Source of the DNA: Pogonophryne albipinna
Lineage: Eukaryota > Chordata > Actinopteri > Perciformes > Artedidraconidae
Direction of reading: 5' to 3'
Assembly (NCBI GenBank): GCA_028583405.1
Contig: CM053256.1
Span: 22,727,325 to 22,791,324, forward strand
Length of the DNA stretch: 64,000 nt
The position numbers were made by a program, and so were the translations under genes. Of this stretch, positions 1 through 12,900 are shown one piece after another. Position 1 is the stretch's first letter. Each line of letters begins with the position of its first letter. Under the pieces are notes generated by a model, which did no database searches, was not told the DNA's origin, and worked only from the letters and a program-made list of their open reading frames with translations.

Positions 1-561
1 CACGCGCTCCTGGATTGCTAAAATCACAAGGATATAACAGGAATTTTCTTTAGAATCTGCCTTTTTCTTGCATAACCAATGCTACTTTTAGTCCATTGTG
101 TACCAGGACAGTATCATATGAGGAAACCCTGAGTACGATAAAATAAATTATGGTGATACATTGTTTTGATACATTTTTTGTGTAAAATCTGATCTAAATT
201 GTTCTTTCTCCCGTGCTGATGACTTAAAAGAAGACGATCATTTCAAGTTCCTTGATTATTATTTTTGCATTAAAAACATGTTTTTCTTGCCAGGTGAGTT
301 GTTGTTTTTTCTGTCAAGAAAATGCATCTTGTTTGATGTTGTAATACTCATTTTGTACCACAAGAAGCTCAAATGCACCAATACCCCATGTACTATATAG
401 GACCAAAAACATTCATGTTTTCTATCATTTAAGTTTGAAATTCTCCATGCACTCCAAACACAAGGTATATTTATTTAAAATTCAAATAAAAAACGTGGCA
501 TTAATGTTACATGCTCACATCAAATGGTTGTTAAAAATGCATTGAGAAATTCTAAACTTAC

Positions 562-627
562 CTAGAAGAAAACACGAGTAGTAATACTTTGTATAATGGG
601 GTAGAGGTGCTCTTCAGCCTCGTGTGG
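562..627 (-). other. candidate poison or alternative terminal exon
   Basis: A segment of 66 bases has an acceptor (CTGATTTTAG) and a perfect donor (TAG followed by GTAAGTT), downstream of the last confident spectrin exon. In the required phase 1 it reads four residues and then TGA, so including it would truncate the protein or trigger decay. Another frame is open across it but ends in TAG at the donor. Confidence 0.3.
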
Positions 628-909
628 CTAAAATCAGTATTACAACAATAAATACATTTCATATTACAGATTTTAATAGTAAAGGAAAAAAGTATTCTGG
701 TAAAACTTTATTTTCCCGTTTGGTAAAAAAAAAGAAAATGGCCTGGCAAAACCTGTTATTTAACCTGAGTTTAAATAATAAACACAGAAGAGAAACAATT
801 TCAATCAGACTTTGAAAAAAGATCACCAATATCATTATTTTCACAATTGCTGTCTTTGGCTTCCATACAATCTGTATACAAACAATATCGATTCTTAAGA
901 GATCATTAC

Positions 910-3900
910 CTGTGCCCACAGATCCATCCCCAGCTGCCTGAGTGTTAGCCAGCAGTTCGTCGGCCTGTGTCCTGACGCTGCCCAGGCCCAGCTGCAGCTT
1001 GGACAGCTCGGCCAGGCTGTGCTTGTTGTCCTGCAGCTGCTCCTGGATCCTGGGGGTGAGGCCCTGAAGAGAGGTGACCGTCTCTATGCGACTGTGCAGG
1101 CGCTCAAGACTCTCTCTGATGAGGTTTATCCTCTCATTCAGCTATAGATACACAAAAATACATGATGTTTAGTTTTTGTTGTGTATTACTAGTGTTAACA
1201 TTAGCATTTGCTTCATCATCCAAGCATTAAGTGTTAATTTTGTGACGAAATATTATATATATTCTTATTCCTGTGTCAAATGTCTTGTTAGTTGTTTTTC
1301 TTTAACATTCTGTTTTAATTTACTAAAAGTCTGGACAATTTGGTATAATGTTAGTCAAATAAAACAGTAACTATTTCAGTAGTAAGTCAATGAAATCCTG
1401 TCATATTAGTCCTTTTGTCATGAAATTGTATTAAAAATGTCAGGCCATCTGATTAATATTGTCCTAATATCCCCTGTTTTCATTCTAAGTTGTGCGGTAC
1501 AGCTGATACAATATAAAAAGTTACATTTATATTAAGCAATTAAATAACTACGACTGCTCTTATTGTGTGCTGCAGTTTAGATTTCACACGAGCAACACAG
1601 GTGACAGAACAGCTGCATCGGGAAAACAATGTATTTAATTTGAAGTTTTTATTTCTTAAGCTACATTCAGTCTCTTTTTGCAGTGATAATGCTTGTGATT
1701 TTGTCACAGTTGGTCATGGAAATAAAAGTTGTAGACAAATGTTGTCATACTTTGCATTTATAGAAATGTCCACTGCTGATATTCTTACCTGTGTGAATCG
1801 AGGTAAGGACTCCTCGAGAACATTAGCAGTCTCTTTGACCCGGTCTCTGATGGCTCTATGCTGCTCTTCTGCCTCCGTAGCCCTTCGACAGAACTCTTCC
1901 CCCTGAACGGGGTTAAGCTCTGACAAGCGTTTCGCCAGAGAGCATAATCGTGCTATCAAGGGTCTGTGTTCAGCTATAGACTCCCTCAGCCCCTTTGTAG
2001 AAAAGAGAACAAAAATAAAGATTGTATAACAATGTAGAAAGCAGACATCCTTCAGAAAGTACCTGATTTGAGTTTAATCCCTAAAATTAGTAGAGGAAGT
2101 TTGAAAAAACAAATCCTGTGGTCTCAATTTACATGGCATACTTGACAAAACTGAAATGTCATTATAGTGTAGTACACATGGAAAAGTAACCATGCCAGGA
2201 AGTAGATTAGACAAAGGACCTGTACTAGAACAGAACAGCTCATTCACCTAGAGGGAAATGGTGGCCGACTGTGAAGTATAAAAAGGACTTCTTTGTTGAA
2301 CTGGTTCAAAAGTTGATAGGGAAAAGCTGGCATTCTATTGTGGAGAGGCAGGTTTCTTCTACCTGTAAAAGGTCCTGTTGTTCCCGAAATGCCTCGTAGC
2401 TAATTGTGCTTAGGGAGAGCTGGCCAATCAGGGTTTTAGTTTCCTCAAGCCAGGGCGAAACCTCAGCGAGGCCCTCTGAGAACTGGAGAAGAAGCGACTG
2501 AGCGTGCTCAAGTTGCAGCACCACATGGGAATTGGTGGCTGAGGTGGTGTTGCATTGTTCCTGTAAGGCATCTAGTGGGGTCTGCAGAGAGAGGTGAAAG
2601 AAAAAATGAATATTTTCAACATTTTTGGACGTACATTGGTTCACATTATTAATGTTGGTCGCATGCATTGGAAGTGTAATTAAACACCTGCAAATCGCAT
2701 GTTTCTCCTTCATCACTGTATGTCAGCAAGATTTCAGCAATCTTCACCATCTTCTCAATGTTGAACCTGTGTTGCAGAATCTCCACTGCTAAAATCTATT
2801 CAGGAGATAATCATGAAATGAAATTCCATTACGAAACATTGTGTAAACTAATTTCTAAAACTTCTTTACACCTTACATGAACGTTATGTTTTCTATTCGT
2901 GGAAAAATACCGACCTTTTGCTCATAGAGTTGTTCTGCTATGAGCTGTGGCTCCAGATGAATACTTTTCAGCTTTTCAAGACCCAGCGCTGTGTCTCTTA
3001 ACCAAGCCATCTCCTTCACCACTGCCTGTTCCAGCTATGAAGTATATACCGTATGTTAGCAAAGCAATAATGACATTTAATATATAAACCACTGTGTGTA
3101 TAAAAACAGCAATCGAACATACACAACAATATCAGGAAAAATATGTATGTGTTTTTTTAATATGAAGAGAATTAAGGAATGACATTTAAATACATTTTAC
3201 AAAAGAGAGATATTTCGGCTAAAAGCATATTGTCTTTCTAAATGATTAGTAAAAAACATTGCTTAAAAATATAGTATATTATAATATAAATGTCACAATA
3301 AATATTATAGCTTAAAGAGGAGAAAAAAACAGATGTTAATGTTTGTGTATGCTATAGCAGGTCTAAAACAATTGGCCAATAGTTAGCCTACCCAGGTGCA
3401 AGAGAAACACAGGTGTAACTAATCACACTAATTATGGATCCACCCCTGTATTAACATTATTAATCACACCTGTGTTTTTCCTTCAAAATATCTGCTGTAA
3501 TAACATTACTTTACAGCAGAATTATAACCAAAGCAGGAACCATCTAAGTCCACTTAGCTAGATATGAGCGACCATGTAAATATGCAGAAATATAGAAATG
3601 AGATGCATCTGCTGATTTGGAGCACTTAGTAAGTCCTTAGTACGGAGCCCCCTAGGGGACATGGAGAAGAAAAAAACGTGCATGTCCCCTCGCTCTGAGT
3701 GTTCTCTGAGGTGTCTTCACTTATGTGAAACCCTTTATATATACAGTCTATGTGTGAAACCCGTGCCTAATGCCAAGCACTGATGTTATATCTTTATATT
3801 TAAGGCCAAGCTCAAAGTAAAATCGATGAACCACTCCATTGTTGTGGTTTCTGTGTTGCCGTAGAAGCCGAACTGACCAGGAAGTACATTGAGCTAAATG

Positions 3901-6900
3901 AGAAGTTTTGCGATATCTCGCAAAAGTATTGCGAGATCTCGCAAAGGGGTTTTGCGATATCTCGCAAAACATATTTATATTTAAAAAAAAAAATATATAT
4001 ATTTCTTCTCCATGTCCCCTAGGGGGCTCCGTACCTTAGCCTATCTGATAACTAGGTTAAACGTTACGTCCCGTCCACATGGCAGCGCGTCGCGTGCTTC
4101 AACGGGGACGCTTCCCATTCACTTTGAATGGGGTGACGTCACGCTTTGCCGAACTGCATTGTGGTCCCGTCGCTTTGCCTCCGTTGCTCGCTTCGAAAGT
4201 TGAGAAAAGTTCAACTTTTCAAGCGTCGACGGAAGCTCCAGCCAATCAAATCATATGCCAGTACAAGCTCTAGCTAATCAAACCGCGTGCTTGTGTGTGT
4301 CCAGGGCGAGAGATGAATGTGATTGGTTATTGGTCGCACGGCAGACACGCCCACCGGCAAGCTTCAACGCACGCTGCCGTGTGGACGTACCATGTTACAC
4401 CCTCTAGCTTTTTCTTTGAAAAAAAGTTACTTGCTAGTCAGCAACTTTGCTGCATGATAAAACATTGGATAGCAAGCTAGGTACAAAGATATTAGCATTT
4501 AGCATTTGTATTGTTTACCAATGCAATGGCTTTGCTTAATAATCCTTAACATATCCTGAGTAACTTTTTGTTCAGGCACAGTTATGTTGCCAGCTATCAG
4601 CTAGCTAGCATGCTACTTTCTAAAACTCATACTGAAACCTGATGTTAGCCTCCACAAACTTGGGTCTCATGAGATAGCATCTTTTAAAAAAAAAACGTGA
4701 ATGCTAATGATCGAGCTAAGTTCAGGTACTTTTCATTGAAATAGTAAGCAACATTTCCAAAGCTTCTGAAGTGTTTGTTTTAGTATGGAGTGAGAATGTT
4801 ACCCTCTGTTTTTCAGCTGCACATAGTACTGCATCTCCAGCATGTGTATGCACTCCAGCTGCCCCCAGGAGCTCCCTCTCGATGCGGCCCAGCCACAGGT
4901 GAAGGTCCTCTTGGCTAGAGGAACAGCGACTGGAGGCCTCCAGGGCCTGCTCCAGCCTCTGCAGGATGTCCAGACTGCTTAGACTTAGCACAGAGCAACG
5001 GATTCGAAGAGCATCCATCTTCTCCTGCACCTGCTCGGCTTCCTCCTCTGAAAGAATGGAAAAACCACAACCATTGGGCATGTCAGCTGACATTGTGGGT
5101 AAGACAAACATTTATTTTTTTGACATTTTAATCAGAATCCATACTAAATCTAACGCGTATAGGCTTTTATAATCAATAGATTTTAACATTATGTATTTAT
5201 ATGCGACCGTTAACCATTCTAAGCCCTTGTCATTTTTACCCTATGTGGAAAACCTTACCTGCAATTGCTTCCATCAGATTGTGTCCGGACTTTTGTATTT
5301 TCCCTAGCTCAGCAGTTTTGACTTGAATCTCTTCAACAACAGCCTAAAGGAAAAGATAAAACACATCAAAGTTATTCTAAATCAGCATAATGCACATTTA
5401 ATATTCTGTTCAATAAAGTTGAACCATACATGGAACAGTTCTAACCTTGGCCCTGTCTGTGGCCTCTGAGACATGTAGCATCACTCTCTCTGCATTCCGT
5501 AGTTCAGCTAGGGTCTGTTCCACAGATATGAGCCATTGCTGCAAGCTGTCTACACCTTCCTGGAAGCGTTGAGCCCTGGGTAGAATAAGCTCCAGACTCG
5601 CTCTCCTGCAACAAAAACATTTTCATTGATTACCCCTTTCGGTCATGAAGAATTGTGATATACAGTTAGCCTTGCCAAATGTAAATGTGGCATTGCCAAT
5701 TGGCTAAAGGAAGCTGACCTTTGCTCTGCCCCCCGTTGTAAGGCCTCCCATTTCAGTTTGAGAGTGGAGAGCATGACCTTCTCCTGTTCCCCCTCCTCTC
5801 CTGGATGGGCCTCGACAAGCCGAGGGCCCTCCAACATCATGGAGTCCATACTACGCCTTCGGTCTGTTAGGAGGCGTTGCAGGAGCTGTAAAAGAACAAA
5901 ACCAAGCTCAGATCAATCCATAACTCATGAAATTGAAAATTTGTATTTATAAAAGCAGGAGTATATAATATGTACACCTATTACAAGAAAGACAAACAAA
6001 TCAAGATGAAAGAAAAGGGAGAAATGTTTCAAAGGCCTTTGCGAAGACGCTTCTGTGTTAAATCAGATTAGACCTTTTCAGTTCTACAGAAAACTGATTT
6101 ACCTTATATTTGAGGTATCGGAGGAAATGACATTGCTTCCAGTAAGAATTTCAGTTATCAAAGCCCCATTGTTATTTTCTTTGCCTTTGGGTCAGAGTTA
6201 AGGAAGCCCTGTCTCGTGTGTCAAGCTTACATTGTCAAGAGCCAGGCAGGTTTCACCTCATCCAAACAGCTCACAATGGGTGTGATTACAGCTGAAAGGT
6301 GAGAGACGTCCCCGCTTTTTTCATACCCCCAGGAAATGTACACAAAGCCTTACTGAAGAAGCTCATTGTGGCTTTGAACACCACCTATTCAACGCTGAAT
6401 AGAACTGTATTTAAATTCTAAAGGAAGCAGTTCAGTTTGTGAGCTAGCCTTTCTATAGGTATACCTTCTAGGTGTCGACACAGCGCTATAATATTCTAAA
6501 GCATTTTTAGGACAAGAAATTAGGTGATGTGATTTTGGTGATAGCAGACCTTTTGTTCTTGGAGCTGTGCTTTCACCACTTTGACCTCTGAGGATGGGGG
6601 TTTCTGGTTGGCTGTGAGCTCCTCTATCTCGCAGACCCATGTGAGCAAAGCTTCTAGGTTTTGGAGAAATGTCTCAGGATCTGTTGACATATCCCTCAGT
6701 GCCAAAGACGATCTTGTTCCCTTGAGAGAGACCATTACAAAGTATTAGCTGAAGTACGAATGAAAGAAAGTACTGTTTGCAAAAGATTCCAGGTACAACT
6801 TGATTAACTATAACGTTACAAAGAGAGACAACGTTAAGGGGTAAAACATACCCTCCATCTATCCATGCAGGAATCTTGGTCTGAGCTTGAGTGTCCATCA

Positions 6901-6908
6901 CTTTGGAG
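910..6908 (-). CDS. common spectrin-repeat exons of the spectraplakin-like gene
   Basis: Eleven exons, phases 0-0, 0-0, 0-2, 2-0, 0-1, 1-0, 0-0, 0-0, 0-0, 0-0, 0-1, together about 590 residues and roughly five spectrin repeats. The first, 57 bases, encodes [19 protein letters not shown], a Ser/Asp-rich linker. The next starts [18 protein letters not shown] and enters the first helix. Later landmarks are [89 protein letters not shown] and [19 protein letters not shown]. Tryptophans recur at the expected helix-A positions (TW, QWL, LWL, AWL, PWL). The last exon ends in phase 1, and the matching next exon is outside the window unless the segment at 562-627 is used. Confidence 0.88.
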
Positions 6909-9900
6909 CTACAAAAATAAACACAGTCAGCATGTTGTTGCGATTCATAAAGTCACAGGACCCACCATGATGTTATACATTCATTTTCGTCTAAAGATAG
7001 AGCCTAGATGGGAAAAGGTTAGAAAGTTCACATGAGAACAAGAAAGGATGATATGGAAGATAGATGAGATTTGTTGTGTTTGAAAATCGGAGTTGTTATC
7101 AACCTCTCCAAGTTCATCAGCGACACCGTTCAGGACTCTGACAGTTCTGGTGACAATGCGGTCCCCTCCCTTATCTCCAGACGGATACTCTACCACTTCC
7201 ACAATTTCCGTAACGGTCGTCTCCGTCACCTCTGTCACCTCTGTGACCTCACGTGATGCCCGAGCCTTCAAGGACCAGGGGCTTCCTTCTCTAGAGTCTC
7301 TCCTCTGGAAGCTGGCCCTTCTCTCTGCAGCGTTTAAGTCTGGGTTAGCCAAGGGGGATCTGGTGAACTCCGGAGGCACTGTTATTCTTGTAAGTGTCCC
7401 ATTTCGGGATGTTTTTATTGGAGAAGGGCTGTTGCGCCAGTCAAGAGTACTGGTGCTTCTGATTGTGGAAGCGGGGGAGCTGCGGAGGGGTTTGTCCGAA
7501 ATGGGAGTACGAGTCCCCTCTTCCCTCTTATGATCAATGTTTTGTAACTCCTGTTCACTCTCCACCTCTGCTTCCTTGATTGCATCCTCCCTTGCTTTGT
7601 CTTTGACTTGTATTGATACTTCTGGTTTGACCTCGCCATGTTGCTCCTGGGGCTGCCACTCTCTTCGTCGTTGGAAACACTCCTTCAGGAAAGCCTCGTC
7701 TGACCTCACATGCTTGGATTTCTGGCCCAGGCAGCTGGGCCTGCTGATGAGGTTACCCATAATCCTTCAGCCCAGAGGCTAGTGAGGTAAAAGGTGAGGT
7801 AAGGCCCCTCGGCCATGCATGCGGAAGATCCTTCAGCTACCTAAAATAAGACAAGGGGGCTCTGAGTCATCATGTGAACACATGTTCATTGTGTAAATAA
7901 ACAAAAACATATATCCAACCGACCTTCCTTTTTTAAAGCACAAATTCCTTGCTTTAAAGAAGAAATGCACCAATTATGATATTTGATATCAGTCCGATAC
8001 TGACTAGCTGGTTTTGTTATTGGTGACAATGTGCCAATGTGGTGTCGGATACTATTTCACTTAATAACACTTCAGTTCATTTGTTTAAAAACATGATTTT
8101 AAATCAAACACTGATATTGGATTTGAATCCAATGGTCTGATAGCCATGTAACATTATTTTGGATGTAACCCCCACTGCCTCCTAAAATCCAATATAAGAC
8201 TAAATGAAACCAGTCCCTCACATATTTCATTTGCTAAATTTATGTGCCATTGTTGCCCTTTTCTTGGCACCGAAAGACCAGAGGAAACTACAGCAGAGAT
8301 ACTTGGCCTGGATATTCCTTGTTCCTTTGTCTGCCTTCAGACCACATACACACATGCCCCCCATCTAACTCACATCACCAACTGAAATATTCTGGGCTTG
8401 GAAATCAGTGTGACAGGCTTGTCGAGGATCCCACTGTTGGGCCTGGCATGCAGAAGCGGTGGCAGACAGCCAGCTCTTTCTCTCACTCAGCCTGGACCAG
8501 TCCTGGGAAACCCGCTAAGAATCTGATCAAATATGACAGCCATAAAAACGCAGACACAGCCTCATTTCTCAGGGGTGTTAATACGAAGGGGAGTAGGATC
8601 AAACAGTAGCATGGGGGCAGGAGTAGTTAGGACAACCGCAGCAATAGACAGCATAGTGTGCAGTATTACATTGTCTTTTTGTGGACAAAAAGGCTTAACA
8701 AAATGCTTTTCCATTATGATCGCCAATTGTAGGTTATAGAATACAGGGATTTTCTCTCTCTTCTAAATTGTTAAATTACATTTTGTAATCAAATAATGAT
8801 GTCATCAACATATTGTTTGACAAATATTTGTATGTTTCTGAAAATACTCTCATTGACAGTGACAATTTCAAACTGTGTCTGCCGAGTCTGCTTCCCCCGT
8901 CAGCTCAGTACTTTCATTGTTTTGACAGAAGGGTTGAAGGTGAATGCAATTATCTTGGTCTAGAGGAGCTGAGGTGAGCCCATCAGGAGATCACAGGGAG
9001 GGTTCCTGTCGAGGCCGAGTCCTCCCTCTGAGGCGGGGTTGGACTGGTCCACTCAGAATTATACAGGTCACCTCAGGTCATGCTTGGTGACTAAAGACCT
9101 GTGGGGGGGGCAATATGGGTCAACAATGGAGGAATTGGGAGGTTGGCTCCTTAAGCTATCTGAGTAGGGTATTTTTGTGGTTTGAAGAGGCATATTAATA
9201 CTGCTGTATGGCTACCAATACATGTTAGTATTGCTGTAAGCAGCCACAAATAATGCTGAATATGCAGATCTCTCATCTTTGCCAGGGGTTAGACACAAAG
9301 TCAGTCAGCAGCCAAGGAGAACTTAGCATTGTGCTACTGTCAATATCAACAACATGTTTGAATCAAATGTCATTATAATTTAGATACGCAGCTTTTAAGT
9401 AATTGAGAATGACCTAGTTTGATACAATGGCTCCATGTGCATTAGGCTAGTAATTACCTACATCATGCACGTCTCTGTAGAGCAGATGATGCAGTCAATG
9501 GATCCACAGGGGAGAACACAGTCAGATCAGAAAGTGGTGCCCAGACAAAGCCCCGGTCCCAGGATCAATGATTACTCAGTTAGCTCAGATCACTGCCCAG
9601 CGGTCTCCTGAGGAGGGCAGAGAGAGTGTCTGTGGCCGTGTTCGTATGGGTTAACAATTCAAGAGAGAGGGTGTGCCGTGTCTGGTTACTGCAGCGCATG
9701 TGTGGTCGTTTGCTAAATTACACAGTGATTTCACAGCAATGTATGTGAGGATATGCTGAGTAGTATTATTAGAGAGCACATGGCGAACTACCAAGGATAT
9801 GTTATTGAAAGATAATATGCCAATATAAAAAAATATTTCTATAAGACTGGGCCATTCAGATGCTTGTATACAACGTATTTACACAACGGTTAGTTAATAT

Positions 9901-12900
9901 CAAACACATTGCAACCATACTCTAGCTGACATAAATTAGATGCCACTGCTTAATAGTTATCTTCCAATCAAATTAAACCATAGAAACCTTCACAATATGT
10001 TTTAAGCCTGATATCTGATATGCACCCCTACTTATAGCATAATGATACTAGACAGCTAACCAGGGAACCACTTCAACTCGTATTGCGGGTGACCTGCCCA
10101 TCCCATTACTTAACCTATTTTGAAATGGCCCTTAATTCAGCCCAGACCTTTCTCTGCTCTCAACACTGATTTACGATAGATAACCGCACTCCATTTCGTG
10201 ATGAATAGAGTGGTATAGGGTCTTCTCCGTGCCTAAGAAATATGGAAGAAAATCCTCCTTTTAATAATTGGTCGATACATGAATTCCATATTTGATCTAT
10301 AAGCTTATCTTAATTCCAATACGGGACACACAAGCATGCATTTTAAATATTTTGATCACCTTATATTTCCTGATACTAATGAAAAGCTCTAATGTCTTAG
10401 GTATTGCATTGATTGACCCACTTGATATATAAAGCATAGTGTGGGTTTTTAATTAGTAGAAGAACAATAATCATCAATCACAACAGTATAGCCCCATAAT
10501 GTTGTGTCACTGCTGTGCATCTGCCTCTGTTAAGGGAGGTCCTGAAGTAGTAATCATTGTAGTGGTCCCTAATCAAGGATGGCAGCTGTGCATCCACCCA
10601 TGAGACCAATAACATTTTAAGGTGGATATTGTACAAGGTCACACGTTTCTCTCTAAGACAGGTGAAATAAAGCTACAGTGTAGAGTGAAATGTCAGCATG
10701 GTTTTGGGAAAAGAGTGGCTGAAACGGCCTACTGGGGTATTTTGATCTGAATCTTTAAAGAAATCCAAGCAGCGAGAAGAATGTTGAAAACAAACTGTTG
10801 AACGGAATAAAATACTTACATCCAAATGAGCCATTCACACTATTGTCGCCTTTACTGGAATATTTCATTGCCTTTCACAATTGTATCTTTCATTCCGTTG
10901 AAAATCAAATTTGAAGTCACAACTCACATGGCTCCAAAGTCCAAAACCAGACTCTCTATATCCAATCCTGTGTTACTGGCAGTTTTGGCGGTTTGAAGTT
11001 TGCGTGAACCACACTTACCCTGAAGCACGATTGAGCCAAACAGCATGAGTAAAGGAATCCAGCCAGTCCTCAGTCACCATTCAAAAAGGGGGATAAAGGG
11101 GTGAAAAAAAAATCCAGCTTTGTTTGAGCATCCTTTGAACGGCCTCCCGGCTCCAACATCCCAAACATGAACGCTCCTCACACACACATGCATACTCTCC
11201 CAAACTCACACTCAATCAAGTTCACTCATTCACACATGCCCACATACAAACACATGCCCTGATAACTCATGCTTTTCCGTTGCCCACAGTCACAGGCAAA
11301 CAATGTCCTCCTCTCCCCTCTCAGTGCACCCCTCCCCTCACTTCACTTCTCCTCCCACCAGCTCTGCTCCTCTCCCTTTCTTCTTTGTTGTGCGAGCTGT
11401 GATAGAGGAATTCCTTCCTTGTTATCGCCGCCGATGGGATAGTGCGCCCAGATGGAGACAATGTATTCCAACGGCTCAGTTGAACTCCCACAGTTCCCAG
11501 CCAAGACCAGTTTTTGCATGGAGGTCAGATTGAACCGGTTCCATGTAACGAGAAGGCGCCGGTAGTATTCTCACCAGCACTTCTGCTGCTCAGGTTGCTC
11601 CTGTACCAAGCAGCGAGGCGGCAAAGTGCCCCTTTTACCTTCCCCAGGCTTTTTCTCAATCTCTCTCCCCCTTCTCATCCAACAAAGCCCCTCCTCTGGG
11701 TCCGACTTCGGCTCAGAAACTCCATGCTGCTTCTGCTTGAAAAATGGGATGGGTGGGGGGCAAGAGTTTTCTAAAGACCCCTGGGCCGCCCTTGGAACAT
11801 TCACATGTTAAGTGACAGCTGCCTCAGTCCATTGCCTCTCACGATGGCGAGCGAGAGAAGTGCAGGCTACAAAAGAAGAGACCCACACCCACCACCCACC
11901 ACCCACCCTGCCACCCACCCACTCACACATTCAACCCCAACCCCCTTCTAGCCCCCCCCCCCTTCCCCATTCAGAGTCAGTGCTGCAGTCTCCACAGCAG
12001 CAACAAAGACGACTAATTACTGTAAAACATCTCAGATTACTTTTCAACTCAGTTCCAGCCATTGCTAGCCCAGCCCATAAACAAAGAGGCTGGAAGGAAA
12101 CACACAGAAGAAAAAATAGAGAGCAACGGGACGATAATACAGAGTGTTTTTGGCATGGGAAACTAAAGGAAGGACCCCTATGGTGAAATTCTATCATGCC
12201 CCATTCAACAAGTCACAACATTTGCCTTATAAATGGAGAACACCAAGCATACTGTATGCAAACACAATTACAGCAACATTTTCTGTTAAATGGTGTTTAT
12301 TCAGATATGAACAAAACCAGTTTTAATACATCAGACACTTTCTTCATGTCTTTGTAAATTACATAATGTGCAGGTGCACTGAGACCCAACAAAGGCATGC
12401 ATACAGGTAACAGTCTAACAAGAGTGTTTACGCCCCAAATCCTTTCCCTCTCTCTTATCTCCAGCCAACCACATAATCAACCAATCGACTGATCCAGAAA
12501 ATGCGTGCATGCATGTTCAGTACACACACACCCACACACACACACAGACTCTCTCACACAGTCTTGCCAATACACACTGTATGTGTGCAGAACCTGCCCC
12601 TTCGACTACTCCCTAATCCAAGGTCACCCGTTGAGTGTTTTGGATTAGTTCAACAAGAATGCCTCTGAAGGAAGCCAAACTTACGATTGGCTCTTCAAAT
12701 AATTATTACAACTAGTTTACATGTTTATGCAAAATCTTTTTACATAACATATATTTGTCTTTGTCTGTGTAATCTCTCAGCCAGAGCAGTCAGAGATGAT
12801 CATATCTAATATGGGAAGGAGGAAATGTGCCCTACTGCTTGCATTCCCCTGTGCAAGTACATATATGACATCATAAAATATCACAAAATCAATAGCACTC

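Noticed and set aside
910..7760. Assigning the left gene to nesprin (SYNE) or epiplakin
   Set aside because: Spectrin repeats alone would fit nesprin, but the [17 protein letters not shown] block and the order of later repeats follow dystonin/MACF1. No plectin repeats occur, so epiplakin is excluded.
8244..8609. 121-codon plus-strand open frame
   Set aside because: No splice sites, weak start context, no recognisable domain and composition like the surrounding noncoding DNA.
11303..12197. Several overlapping open frames on both strands
   Set aside because: They follow C-rich and CACCC-rich low-complexity sequence and overlap one another in different frames.
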